Shown piece by piece: positions 21,329 through 32,990 of a DNA stretch of 57,865 nt. The position numbers were made by a program, and so were the translations under genes. The stretch lies in NCBI GenBank assembly GCA_032718475.1, contig JAUCBJ010000714.1, positions 1 through 57,865 on the forward strand, given 5' to 3'. This stretch comes from Nemertoderma westbladi (taxonomy: Eukaryota; Xenacoelomorpha; Nemertodermatida; Nemertodermatidae). The notes below the pieces were generated by a model. It did no database searches and was not told where the DNA came from. It worked only from the letters and a program-made list of their open reading frames with translations. Within the stretch, counting starts at the first letter, position 1. The number at the start of each line of letters is the position of its first letter.

Positions 21329-22689
21329 AACTTTACTATTCAAAGTCGAACTGATGTAAAGGAAACCAAACAGATAGACGTAGAAAAGTCAAATCAACTC
21401 AAATCAAAACTATTAATTATTATCTTTATAACAATATTTAGACATACAGCAGATTAGATTAGATGTATGGAGTGACAAATTGTATACATTACTGTATTAC
21501 ACTTCAGTAATACACTTAGCTGATCGTTTAAAATTCTTATATTGTTTCTTCATTATTACGCGTAATTAATATTCTAGAATTAAGTGAAAAACATTAGAAT
21601 TATTTCAATTTACGTCTGAAAAAGGATGCCTTTGAATTTAGATGAATATCTCCTGAAGTTATTGGTGAAATTGAAACGGTTTTCAGATTCGGAATCTACA
21701 GACTAAGGCGTTTCTAATGATACTGTATTTGTGGAGTGGCTTAGCGAGAAAATAGTGACAAAAGTGCGAAAAGTTTTTTGTGAGAAACTATGTGTAGGCC
21801 TATAAAGATGACAAAAATCCCATGCTCCATAAATATTTGTAGTGGAACATTTAGTGCATGTCAGAGACAAATAAAAGGTGGAGTATGGGAGAATGACCAT
21901 ATGTTCCGCAAAATAAAGACTTACTGTATAATATTTTTTTGGTCATTAACAAGGTAATATAAAATCCCAAAAATGTGGTTCGGATTTATTGCGAATTACT
22001 TTTGTGTTTTATGCAAGATTGACACGCCTATATTTCAGATCTTATTTAACACGGAGTTATTGTAGAATGGAAAATTGGTAACTCGGGCAAGTTGAGGTTA
22101 CTGTTAGACCTACTAAACTGTATTCAATCCGCTATGCGCCCCAACCAGAAAATGGGAAGGCGGAGCCAATTTTCCAATATTGGCCGAAAGTGCGGGAAAT
22201 AACAAGGAGAAAGGAGAGATGGCGTTGTTAGAGCAAGCAAGCTATTAGTATCCAAAAACATAAACGTCGACACCTCTTTTTAAACTTGAATTCTCGAACT
22301 CTAGTAGTTTTCAGTGGACTCATTATGTGTCCTCAAATAGAGCTTCGAATTGGGGGTAGTATAAGCATTATTATGGTTGACTTTGAATTAGCAACATCCT
22401 ATAAATAGTAAAAAACAACGGAAAATTTGGGTTTGCCCCAACGTCCGACACCATGGAATTGGCCATACTGTATAGAGTAGGCTTATTCAGGTTATATTAC
22501 TTGGCATGTCATTTCCCAATGAGCACACGAAACTCTTCCCAGGTTAAAATGTACCGCTTATAATGCAGGTGGAGGTTTCTCAATATATATTAAGCAAATA
22601 ATAGGTCCTCACTTTGGTTTGGAAATCAGGGTTGAAAGCTCCGAGGTATGGTAAGTTAATTGCAGTGATTTTGTATTGACTTGCATTGT
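21329..22689. other. Arm sequence between BAF-like gene and protease, outer part
   Basis: No gene recognised. The stretch contains AT-rich sequence and an open minus-strand frame at 21703-21900 (mirrored in the other arm) without a motif. Near 22130-22240 a GC-richer patch (GGGAAGGCGGAGCCAATTTT) contains CCAAT and could hold a promoter for the downstream protease-polymerase frame; this is speculative. Confidence 0.4.
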
Positions 22690-23120
22690 GCATACTACAC
22701 CATGTTCTGGAATATAGTTTGTTATTCAGGTACCTGCCCCCCCCCCCCCAAATTTTTCTACAAATCTTAATGAGATTACATGAAATATAGATAGTTCCAC
22801 CTCCCTCCTCCTCCGTGGGTGAGCCAGAATTTTTATTTTTGCTTTCAATCTTTAGCTACAAGCGTTTAAAAAATGTGTCTCCGGTGATATTTCACCAGTT
22901 ACACTCCAGTTATTCTTCAACCTTATAGTGATTTGTTGGTACTGATGGAAAGCTGGCCATGTAAGGATTCCAAATATGTAACATAATCTGAATTTCGTTG
23001 AAAATAGCTGAGATATGAGCGTTCAAAAGTTACATGGTTTTGCATAGGCTGCATTGGCTATTTTATTCTATTAAATAAAAATACGATATTCTAGAACATT
23101 TTGTTTATTTATGAATAGCT
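22690..23120 (-). repeat. ~430 bp repeat, three copies in the locus (left arm copy)
   Basis: This segment is found as the mirror copy in the other arm (31195-31640) and as a third, diverged copy in the centre (26600-27060, same orientation as the right arm). Shared landmarks are CACGGAGGAGGAGGGAGGTGG-like sequence, GGAGACACATTTTTT and ATCACTATAAGGTTGAAGAA. A poly-C/G run of about ten sits inside. The third copy shows that the segment moves or duplicates independently of the arms. Confidence 0.75.
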
Positions 23121-23211
23121 ACGTAATAGTATAATACAATCTAACAATTAAACCAATCTAACAAACTGACTATTTATGAAGTCTTTGCACAACCATCTCA
23201 AATCCACAGTA

Positions 23212-23997
23212 GCTTATCGGATGATACAAGCGCTATAATTAACTATTTAAACAGTCTAAGCAAAGATGCCACACCTGGAATGGTCCTCCCTTTTCCCGAA
23301 GCTTACAGCTCTTTGAATCCTGGTCAATGGATTAGTGATGATACTATCTCTGGCTTTCTTTCTGAGTATTGAATACTTGCGCAGGCTTCACCTAGTGTGG
23401 CTGCAATACCAATCCATCTTGGCACTATTCTGAGCTAGAATAGTTTTGGTGAACTGACTGCAATTAAGTATTTGGCACGTCAATATTTGGGCCTATATCT
23501 CAAGAATCCACCTGACCTTCATCTGATTCCAGAATTCATTAATAATAATCACTTTGTGCTTCATGTTGCTGATACACAAAACAAAACAATATTTTTCCTT
23601 AACTCGCTTGGCCCTTCTATGGCAACAGCCTCTACATATTGGCTGGCATCAATACTTAATAGGATTGATGAATGCAATGCTCTTAGGACCAGGTCCTGTG
23701 GAAATGAAAATAAACTTTCATGGTCTATAACAGTGAAACATTCCTCGTACCATAAACAGTCAAACAGTTTTGACTGCGGAATTTTTGTCTGTATTTATGT
23801 CTGTATTTTGTCTAGCAGTTGTTCAGGACCGTGATCAAATCTCCAGGATTCATTTCGATAGCGAGAAAGCACGACAATGGGTTCAAAGCGGCCTGAAGAA
23901 GTGGAAATTATCTGCCATAATGATGTTGATTTTGACCCAACTTTCCAGCTCACCTCTCAAAAGGGCACAAATACGAACTACAACAAACACGAACTAA
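23212..23997 (+). pseudogene. Ulp1/C48-type cysteine protease domain (left arm)
   Basis: Encodes a Ulp1-like (SUMO-protease fold) domain. Its N-terminal part reads LNPGQWISDDTISGFLSEY, the typical substrate-groove start, then stops at TGA (about 23370) and TAG (about 23438). The catalytic part reads NNHFVLHVAD (histidine) and QSNSFDCGIFVC (oxyanion glutamine and catalytic cysteine). A frameshift near 23815 leads to EKARQWVQSGLKKWKL. In cells such proteases remove SUMO or similar tags; several transposable elements carry one of unknown role. Both in-frame stops are also present in the right arm, so the copies share a common already-broken ancestor, or the stops are bypassed. The domain lies directly upstream of an endonuclease domain in the same direction. 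Confidence 0.75.
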
Positions 23998-24029
23998 TAG
24001 CACATGATAATGATGATAGCACAGGATAA

Positions 24030-24885
24030 CGGGGAGCTGGTGGAGTATCACTACTTATGAGAAAAGAAAAGCTTATGACTTGGTCAGAGATTAATGGAGG
24101 TGATGACATTGTCGGTATCACTGGCCAGCCACACAGTGGTAGTCAGCCACTCTTGTTACTATCTTGTTATGCTCCAGACATTTCGAAGGGCCAAGCAGTA
24201 TACCAGAATTTTCTGGGTCGCCTCGAAGGCCTCCTCTCACAATATGAAGGATGTCTACCAATAATCCTAACTGATTCGAATGGCGATGTAGGGCCTCTTC
24301 AGGGAAAACGAAGCGATTTAAAATATAGCAGGGCATCTACTCAAGGATCTTATCTGAACAGTTTCCTTTTGTCTACAAACTTGCTTGCAGCAGACACTTA
24401 TAATAAATTTATCGGACCAACCACTACATTTCGAGGGGCTAATGGCGGCGCATCATATATAGATCACATTATAACATCACATAGTGGACTCAAGCAAATA
24501 TCGTTTGGCTCAGTACTCCATGATGATCCTGCAAACAACTACTCAGACCACACCCCTGTTACCGCAACATTTAACTTCACCACAAAGGGCTATCCAGCTA
24601 AAATGGAACACACTAGCAGACCGAAGTTTAGGCAAGTCAGATTCAACTGGTCCAGGGTGTCCAGCTCTAACAGAGAAGGAACAAAACTGCCATTGATGCA
24701 ATAATTGTAAAGAGGATAGCAGAGTTGAAGAGTATAAGGCCAGATGACCCCAGCATCGATCAGCTCAATGCAATCATGGAAGGAATTCAATCAGCCATTA
24801 TCAGCACTGCCAAACAGTTCATTCCAGTTCTCCAGCCAAAGCGTAAATGCAGGAATCTTAGAATCCGCTCGAAACTCTTAACCCT
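24030..24885 (+). pseudogene. LINE endonuclease (EEP) domain, left arm
   Basis: An apurinic-type endonuclease/exonuclease/phosphatase domain of a non-LTR retrotransposon, which nicks target DNA to prime reverse transcription. Seen: GAGGVSLLMRK, LLLLSCYAPD, ILTDSNGDVG (catalytic D-N), SYIDHIITSH (D-H) and YSDHTPV (terminal S-D-H), in the normal order. The open part from ATG 24057 runs to 24704, and a second frame (24725-24885) continues the linker towards the polymerase. A stop lies just upstream of GAGGV, so the frame is not continuous with the protease. At about 24885 the sequence is interrupted by a G-rich start of an unrelated insertion. The right-arm copy lacks the final S-D-H part. Confidence 0.85.
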
Positions 24886-26230
24886 ATTAAACCCGGGGGG
24901 GGGGGTCAATATGACCCCCCCGTGGTTTTTTTATTATAATTCTGAAACAAGCGCAGTTGGGAATCTGAAATTTTATGAATTTTCCTAAAAATATATTGTC
25001 TTCCTAGTAGTGAAAACCTTTTTCAAAAATATTGGGTACTTTTCGAGTTATAGCACCATTTTTTAACCCTACTTTTGGCACTTTTTTTGAGACGTTTTTT
25101 GAAAATTACATTTCCTTAAATATGAATTGTAACATCTCTATTTTTGATTTACACCGGTTTTTTGGTGTTAGAAATTGGATGGAATTCATATATATTGATT
25201 TAGAAATTTCAAACTTGTTTTTTTCGGTGGGTGCCAAATTTTGGTGCCAGCACCAAATTTTGAAATATGTCAATTTTGTAAATTGATTGTTTGAAACTTG
25301 TTTTTTACGCAATTGGGGTTTTTTGGGGTTCTGGATTCGATGAAATATATACGAGTTGCACCAAGCGTATCAAACTTGTATTTTTCGGGGCTGTGTGCAA
25401 ATTTTGGTGCTAGCACGAAATTTTGAAAATCCATTCAATAGATAAAATTGCTTGTGACAATTTATTTCTTGCGTTTTAGAGGTTTATGGCTGTTCTGTGT
25501 TCTGAATTCAATGGAATATATGATTATCGAACTAGACATCTCAAACTTGTATTTTTCGGATGTGGGTGCAAAGTGTGGTGCTAGCACCAAATTTTGAAAA
25601 CCATCAAATATATCAATTGATTGTGTCACCTTGTTGCTTGCGTTATACGGGTTTGTGATGGTTCTGAATTCAATGGAATCAGTAAAAATTTCATAAGAGT
25701 TCTCAAACTTGTATTTTTCGCCAGTGGGTGAAAATTGTTGTGCCAGCACCAAATTTTGGAAAATATGCAAATTGATCAGTAGATAGTATCACCTTGTTTC
25801 TTGCGTTATACGGGTTTATGAGGGTCCTGAATCCGATGGAATCAATAAAAACAGCACTGGACATCGCAAACTTGTACTTTTTGGTGATGGGTTCGAAATT
25901 TGGTGCTAGCACCAAAATTTGCCAAATTACGCCGAAAAATACAAGTAGCAATGATCTGGCATATTAGAAATGTATTCCATTAGAATCAGCGCCCTCGAAA
26001 ACCTGAAAATGTGAATTTATAGCATCGTATAAGTGAATTAAAAATTTTGTGTTCTAACTGAAAAGTGCTGGTTACTTGTTTTTTTCATTTTTTTCCTACG
26101 CAGAGAGGACTAAACAGCCATTTATAGTAATCATATCATTTTTAAATATTTTCCAATGTATTTTGCACCCAAGAAAACCTGTATGGAAATGTGTTGGAAA
26201 TTCACAAAAATGTTTTTTTATTCTATCATT
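24886..26230. mobile_element. Insertion carrying ~165 bp tandem repeats
   Basis: The insertion begins AAACCCGGGGGGGGGG and has GGGTCAATATGACCCCCCC inverted bases at its edge. From about 25130 to 25930 it consists of five diverged copies, each about 165 bp, sharing GCTAGCACCAAATTTTG, ACTTGTATTTTTCGG and GGTTCTGAATTCAATGGAAT. Read on the minus strand the units stay open and give similar peptides (FQNLVLAPHFAPTSEKYKFE in one, LVLAPNFEPITKKYKFA in another) despite DNA divergence. It is absent from the right arm, so it arrived after, or was lost from, one side of the inverted repeat. Confidence 0.65.
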
Positions 26231-26490
26231 TGCCGAAATCTAAAGTCCTTCTGGTCCAATGTGAACAGATCGATCGATCGATCTCCTAACTTTGCCTCAA
26301 TAACCGGTGAACATTTGCTGCAGATGAACCCGGACCCCATTTGTAGCTTTCTTGCTGATACTATAAACTTCTGCCTCCAGCTGAAACAGGTCCCGGAGAT
26401 ATTCGGCCATTCTGTGTTGACCAATATTTATAAGGAGAATTTCAAAAACTAGGTAACATTAGGAACTACTTTGGCATTGTGTGAAATAGT
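26225..26490 (+). pseudogene. LINE RT N-terminus fused to element 3' end (left arm)
   Basis: Encodes EHLLQMNPDPICSFLADTIN and PEIFGHSVLTNIYK, the start of reverse transcriptase as in the right arm, then jumps at about 26447 to the last codons of the same polymerase (LGNIRNYFGIV, stop). The intervening 1.4 kb, including the YADD box, is deleted relative to the right arm. Homology to the right arm ends at TAGTATTTT (about 26490), the probable 3' end of the element. Confidence 0.75.
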
Positions 26491-26599
26491 ATTTTATTGA
26501 CGATGTCCTAGGCTATGATGATTTTATATAAATATTTTAATTTGTCGGCGCTGTCCGAATTAAACCACTAATAATAATAATAATAATTAAAGAGGTATT

Positions 26600-27060
26600 G
26601 CATTGTTGCCCAGCTAAGTATGGAATAAACAAAATGTTATAGAAAATGTTACATTTATTAAATAGAATAAATGGCCTGCAAGGGAAGCAATTCGAATGCA
26701 ACATTCGAACGCCCATATCTCAGGAATTTCCTAACCAAATTCGAATGTTTTTACATATTTGGAATCCCCCTGCATGGGCAGCTTTCTATTGCTCCCATCA
26801 AATCACTATAAGGTTGAAGAATTATTGCACTGTGACCTGTGAAATATCGCCGGAGACACATTTTTTCAAATACTTGTAGATAAAGATTGAAAGCAAAAAA
26901 AAAATTATGGCTCACCCACGGAGGAGGAGGGAGGTGGAACTATCTCTATTTCAAATTTCATGTAATCTCATTAAGATTTGTAGAAACATTTGGGAGGGGG
27001 GCAGGTACCTGAGTAACGACACTATATTCCAGGACATGGTGTACATAGTTTAATATTTGT
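26600..27060 (+). repeat. Third, diverged copy of the ~430 bp repeat (centre)
   Basis: Matches 31150-31640 in the same orientation with many substitutions: GAATAAACAAAATGTTATAG, ATCACTATAAGGTTGAAGAA and the GGAGGAGGAGGGAGGTGG stretch. Because it is more diverged than the two arm copies are from each other, it is older in this position or evolved independently. Confidence 0.75.
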
Positions 27061-27069
27061 ATCAAAGGC

Positions 27070-27710
27070 TAGACTGACAAAAAATTTAAAACTACATTAA
27101 AATTTCGCCTACTGTCCCCAAGGTAACCCAGTCGAGAGAGCTCATTGGACACTGGAAGCATGGGCTGCAAAATCGGGGAAAAATTTAAGTCAATCAGCAT
27201 GCTGGTACAATAATACGCGAAGGAGGGTTCAGGAACAAACGCCATTTCAAATGTGCATGGAAGGATTGGCAAAACGAAGCGTGAACTTGCCAGGAATAAC
27301 GGAGATAAAAAGATCAACACCAGACCTAATCTAATAGTAAAATGTCCATCAAGTAAGGATCAACGTTGAAGATCTGGTGTATGTCAAGCCAGGACATTAA
27401 GGTGTACGGCAAGTTGGAAGGTCCCAAAACTTGTTGAAGGTGTAGATCAATGTGGTGTTATAAATAGAAGGAATGCGCCGACATCAGCGAGATGTTCGGA
27501 AACCAAATGTACAGTAGGTCAGGTTGATACGCACACTGAGGTGAGGAGGTCGTCGCCGAATGGGTTTAATATAGAAACAATAGGAACAGAAAGTAGCAGT
27601 TCTGATGATGATTCAGAAGATGAGGAAGTGATTGATGCAGGTCCACCCTATGTCAAGAGATCGGGAACGCTCTCTAGATCACCCCCACTTTATGGAATTG
27701 ATTAAGTTTT
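27070..27710 (+). pseudogene. Retroelement pol C-terminus remnant (integrase-like tail)
   Basis: Two reading frames give EQTPFQMCMEGLAKRS and, after stops, EDLVYVKPGH. A 97-codon open stretch then starts SWKVPKLVEGVDQCGVINRR and ends in an acidic tail (SSSSDDDSEDEEVIDAGPPY) with a TAA at about 27704. The order resembles the last part of gypsy-type integrases (target-proximal TP.. box, GDxVYV barrel, variable tail). It is decayed and lacks a catalytic core. Assignment is by resemblance only; the family differs from the gypsy element at 11-17 kb. Confidence 0.45.
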
Positions 27711-27719
27711 AGAAAAACG

Positions 27720-27958
27720 ATGAGGAAGTGGTATAAATAAGATAAGACTGATAATTCTACAGAGTTACAATAGTTCATGTGTTCTAGAATTGAAGTGCTG
27801 TGTAAGTTATTAAAATACACGAAATACATTATTTGTTATTTGACATAAGAATTATGAGTTAAAGTGTGAAGAAATAGTCAACCCATGGAAACTTGGATTT
27901 TAATTTTACATCTTGTGGCTATAGCTGAGAATCTACTAGACAATCTAGTTAAAAATAC
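27720..27958. other. Centre of the inverted repeat, non-coding
   Basis: AT-rich sequence following the pol remnant. It has no mirror partner on the left side and separates the remnant from the 3' end of the right LINE copy at about 27960. Confidence 0.5.
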
Positions 27959-27959
27959 C

Positions 27960-29670
27960 AAAATACTAATTCACACAATGCCAAAGTACTTCCTAATGTT
28001 ACCTAGTTTATGAGTCAGAGTAAGCACATCAAGATCAAAACAGTTCGCGATGAAGTTTGAATTAGCGAGGTCTTTTAAGGATGGTGACCCGGGGACAATG
28101 CGTTTAGTGAACTTCTTCCTGCAGTATTGGTACATCAGTAATGAGTTTAGTTGTGGAAGGGGAAAACATGGTCGATACTCTATTGTAGCCACTGATGACC
28201 CCTTTAGTTTTCCGTTTGGGTTCAGCTTGAGCAGAGGTGATTCTGTCAATGATTACAGTGGTGATGCATCTGTGTAGTGATGGAATTGGACATTTAATAG
28301 CACGAGCCAATGTTCCAATACTTAACTATGTAACTATAACTAGGTAACTATGTATATAAACTATGTATATAACTATGTAACCAATAACTATGTTTGAAGG
28401 CCTCCAGAGTTATTGGCATAGTTATAGCTAGATGGTAGAGTGTGGAGTTTCCAACGTAGTTACCAGTATTTAGGAGGCGTCCCAATGCAACCCTATAGGC
28501 AGTGTCGAGAGCATCGAGATCTTGTTGACACATTGAGCCAATATCGAATTTAAGGCGGTATAGAACTACTGTACTGGGAGAGCCAGACTTCTCCATAGAT
28601 GGAAGACAGTCGATACTGGTAGCCACTGGGTTATCCATCCTTGCGACTAAATATGTGCCCAAGTGTGGAGATCGATCGTAGGGAGTGCTTAAGAGCATTG
28701 CTGGTGTTAGATGGTGCTAAGTCATAGCCCAGGAATGTTAATACCGTGCACTTTGCGACTAGTTGGTCGCCTAACCGAGAGAAGGTGGGTTCATGAGTGC
28801 CAGTCAGTCCAGTATGAACCGTCCAGTTCGACGTTGATTCCTCTATTGACAGGTTGATTCTATCTGCACTTTGACGGAAAATTCTGTATAGGGCTTCAAG
28901 ATCCATCACAGTATTACTCATCAACAAAAAGTCGTCTGCGTAAGATAGCGCCCCTATCCATGTCGCACCAATATGGCAGCCGAGTTTTGATGCTTCCAGT
29001 TCAGCCAATATGTTGGTGATGTAAAGGTTAAAGAGGAGTTGTGACAATAGTGATCCTTGCTTAACTCCTTGTGTATCTGTCATACCCTCTCCATCCACCC
29101 ACATCCCGAACTCCAAGAATATGTTACCTAGACGGTAGTAATTGAGAATTGTAGCAACTATGTGTGGATTGACGTATTCCAGCATCTTCTTCCCAGTATT
29201 GTGAATTCCACAGAACGCTGACTCAATGTCGAGTTGGCAAAGGAAAACCGAGCTCTTCATATGTAGATTATGGTTCAGGCATTCCAGCCAGGACCGTTGC
29301 TATGACAATGTCTGTTTCGATTTTATCCCGGTAGGCAGTCTGTTTATCGTGCACCTTAATGTTTATGAGGAAATCACAGAGCATGATCCTCTCAAATATC
29401 TTGGCCCATAGGCTAATTGAGGCTATAGGCCGATATGACTTAGGGTTGTAGATGTCACGCTGCTTCCCCTTATAAATATTGGTCAACACAGAATAACCGA
29501 ATATCTCCGGGACTTGTTTCAGCTGGAGGCAGAAGTTTATAGTATCAGCAAGAAAGCTACAAATGGGGTCCGGGTTCATCTGCAGCAAATGTTCAGCGGT
29601 TATTGAGGCAAAGTCAGGAGATTTTCCAATAGATAAATTTGATATCGCCCGTTTTACTGACAGCACTGAT
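27960..29670 (-). pseudogene. LINE reverse transcriptase (right arm copy)
   Basis: The minus strand carries most of a non-LTR reverse transcriptase: YRPIASISLWAKIFERIM, an LDIESAFCGIHNTGKKMLEY palm motif, GVKQGSLLSQLLFNLYITNI and the catalytic YADDFLLMSN. A C-terminal region follows, spread over frames 28698-28348 and 28249-27971, ending in LGNIRKYFGIV and a stop. At least three frame changes make it inactive. Upstream, the join to the endonuclease is deleted (the S-D-H end of that domain is missing). The element is transcribed towards the centre of the inverted repeat, tail-to-tail with the left copy. Confidence 0.85.
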
Positions 29671-29753
29671 ATTTGTGGGCATATGAATGTGCACAGTCTG
29701 AGTTTAATTCATCATTGAGGCTGTTGATATTTGGCCCTTGGTTCCTACTGAGC

Positions 29754-30290
29754 TTAGCAGTGATGTGCTCCCGTATAGTTGTTTGCAGGATCATCATGGA
29801 GTACTGAGCCAAACGATATTTGCTTGAATCCACTATGTGATGTTATAATGTGATCTATATATGATGCGCCGCCATTAGCCCCTCGAAATGTAGTGGTTGG
29901 TCCGATAAATTTATTATAAGTGTCTGCTGCAAGCAAGTTTGTAGACAAAAGGAAACTGTTCAGATAAGATCCTTGAGTAGATGCCCTGCTATATTTTAAA
30001 TCGCTTCGTTTTCCCTGAAGAGGCCCTACATCGCCATTCGAATCAGATAGGATTATTGGTAGACATCCTTCATATTGTGAGAGGAGGCCTTCGAGGCGAC
30101 CCAGAAAATTCTGGTATACTGCTTGGTCCTTCGAAATGTCTGGAGCATAACAAGATAGTAACAAGAGTGGCTGACTACCACTGTGTGGCTGGCCAGTGAT
30201 ACCGACAATGTCATCACCTCCATTAATCTCTGACCAAGTCATAACCTTGTCTTTTCTCATAAGTAGTGCTACTCCACCAGCTCCCCGTTA
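29754..30290 (-). pseudogene. LINE endonuclease (EEP) domain, right arm
   Basis: Nearly identical to the left-arm domain from GGVALL-type sequence through SYIDHIITSH and GSVLHDDPANNY, where a deletion removes the final S-D-H motif and about 340 bp that the left arm keeps; after the junction the protein reads a few unrelated residues and stops at 29754. One catalytic-region difference is seen (ILSDSNGD here, ILTDSNGD in the left arm). Confidence 0.85.
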
Positions 30291-30319
30291 TCCTGTTCCA
30301 TAATCATTATCATGTGCTA

Positions 30320-31105
30320 TTAGTTCGTGTTTGTTGTAGTTCGTATTTGTGCCCTTTTGAGAGGTGAGCTGGAAAGTTGGGTCAAAATCAACATCATTAT
30401 GGCAGATAATTTCCACTTCTTCAGGCCGCTTTGAACCCATTGTCGTGCTTTCTCGCTATCGAAATGAATCCTGGAGATTTGATCACGGTCCTGAACAACT
30501 GCTAGACAAAATACAGACATAAATACAGACAAAAATTCCGCAGTCAAAACTGTTTGACTGTTTATGGTACGAGGAATGTTTCACTGTTATAGACCATGAA
30601 AGTTTATTTTCATTTCCACAGGACCTGGTCCTAAGAGCATTGCATTCATCAATCCTATTAAGTATTGATGCCAGCCAATATGTAGAGGCTGTTGCCATAG
30701 AAGGGCCAAGCGAGTTAAGGAAAAATATTGTTTTGTTTTGTGTATCAGCAACATGAAGCACAAAGTGATTATTATTAATGAATTCTGGAATCAGATGAAG
30801 GTCAGGTGGATTCTTGAGATATAGGCCCAAATATTGACGTGCCAAATACTTAATTGCAGTCAGTTCACCAAAACTATTCTAGCTCAGAATAGTGCCAAGA
30901 TGGATTGGTATTGCAGCCACACTAGGTGAAGCCTGCGCAAGTATTCAATACTCAGAAAGAAAGCCAGAGATAGTATCATCACTAATCCATTGACCAGGAT
31001 TCAAAGAGCTGTAAGCTTCGGGAAAAGGGAGGACCATTCCAGGTGTGGCATCTTTGCTTAGACTGTTTAAATAGTTAATTATAGCGCTTGTATCATCCGA
31101 TAAGC
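30320..31105 (-). pseudogene. Ulp1/C48-type cysteine protease domain (right arm)
   Basis: Mirror copy of 23212-23997 with the same catalytic histidine (FVLHVAD) and cysteine (FDCGIFVC) segments, the same TGA and TAG stops in the N-terminal part and the same frameshift after the cysteine box. The two main translated blocks are identical to the left arm residue for residue. Confidence 0.75.
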
Positions 31106-31194
31106 TACTGTGGATTTGAGATGGTTGTGCAAAGACTTCATAAATAGTCAGTTTGTTAGATTGGTTTAATTGTTAGATTGTATTATACTATTAC

Positions 31195-31640
31195 GTAGCT
31201 ATTCATAAATAAACAAAATGTTCTAGAATATCGTATTTTTATTTAATAGAATAAAATAGCCAATGCAGCCTATGCAAAACCATGTAACTTTTGAACGCTC
31301 ATATCTCAGCTATTTTCAACGAAATTCAGATTATGTTACATATTTGGAATCCTTACATGGCCAGCTTTCCATCAGTACCAACAAATCACTATAAGGTTGA
31401 AGAATAACTGGAGTGTAACTGGTGAAATATCACCGGAGACACATTTTTTAAACGCTTGTAGCTAAAGATTGAAAGCAAAAATAAAAATTCTGGCTCACCC
31501 ACGGAGGAGGAGGGAGGTGGAACTATCTATATTTCATGTAATCTCATTAAGATTTGTAGAAAAATTTGGGGGGGGGGGGCAGGTACCTGAATAACAAACT
31601 ATATTCCAGAACATGGTGTAGTATGCACAATGCAAGTCAA
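31195..31640 (+). repeat. ~430 bp repeat, right arm copy
   Basis: Mirror of 22690-23120 and same-strand relative of 26600-27060. Contains the run of G at about 31568-31579 in place of the poly-C of the left arm. Confidence 0.75.
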
Positions 31641-32990
31641 TACAAAATCACTGCAATTAACTTACCATACCTCGGAGCTTTCAACCCTGATTTCCAAACC
31701 AAAGTGAGGACCTATTATTTGCTTAATATATATTGAGAAACCTCCACCTGCATTATAAGCGGTACATTTTAACCTGGGAAGAGTTTCGTGTGCTCATTGG
31801 GAAATGACATGCCAAGTAATATAACCTGAATAAGCCTACTCTATACAGTATGGCCAATTCCATGGTGTCGGACGTTGGGGCAAACCCAAATTTTCCGTTG
31901 TTTTTTACTATTTATAGGATGTTGCTAATTCAATGTCAACCATAATAATGCTTATACTACCCCCAATTCGAAGCTCTATTTGAGGACACATAATGAGTCC
32001 ACTGAAAACTACTAGAGTTCGAGAATTCAAGTTTAAAAAGAGGTGTCGACGTTTATGTTTTTGGATACTAATAGCTTGCTTGCTCTAACAACGCCATCTC
32101 TCCTTTCTCCTTGTTATTTCCCGCACTTTCGGCCAATATTGGAAAATTGGCTCCGCCTTCCCATTTTCTGGTTGGGGCGCATAGCGGATTGAATACAGTT
32201 TAGTAGGTCTAACAGTAACCTCAACTTGCCCGAGTTACCAATTTTCCATTCTACAATAACTCCGTGTTAAATAAGATATGAAATATAGGCGTGTCAATCT
32301 TGCATAAAACACAAAAGTAATTCGCAATAAATCCGAACCACATTTTCGGGATTTTATATTACCTTGTTAATGACCAAAAAAATATTATACAGTAAGTCTT
32401 TATTTTGCGGAACATATGGTCATTCTCCCATACTCCACCTTTTATTTGTCTCTGACATGCACTAAATGTTCCACTACAAATATTTATGGAGCATGGGATT
32501 TTTGTCATCTTTATAGGCCTACACATAGTTTCTCACAAAAAACTTTTCGCACTTTTGTCACTATTTTCTCGCTAAGCCACTCCACAAATACAGTATCATT
32601 AGAAACGCCTTAGTCTGCAGATTCCGAATCTGAAAACCGTTTCAATTTCACCAATAACTTCAGGAGATATTCATCTAAATTCAAAGGCATCCTTTTTCAG
32701 ACGTAAATTGAAATAATTCTAATGTTTTTCACTTAATTCTAGAATATTAATTACCGTAATAATGAAGAAACAATATAATAATTTTAAACGATCAGCTAAG
32801 TGTATTACTGAAGTGTAATACAGTAATGTATACAATTTGTCACTCCATACATCTAATCTAATCTGCTGTATGTCTAAATATTGTTATAAAGATACTAATT
32901 AATAGTTTTGATTTGAGTTGATTTGATTTGCTTTTCTACGTCTATCTGTTTGGTTTCCTTTGCATCAGTTCGACTTTGAATAGTAAAGTT
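31641..32990. other. Right-arm interval between protease and BAF-like gene
   Basis: Mirror of 21329-22689, with a few differences (for example CCGTAATAATG where the left arm has a CGCGTAATTAAT context). No gene recognised. Confidence 0.45.
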
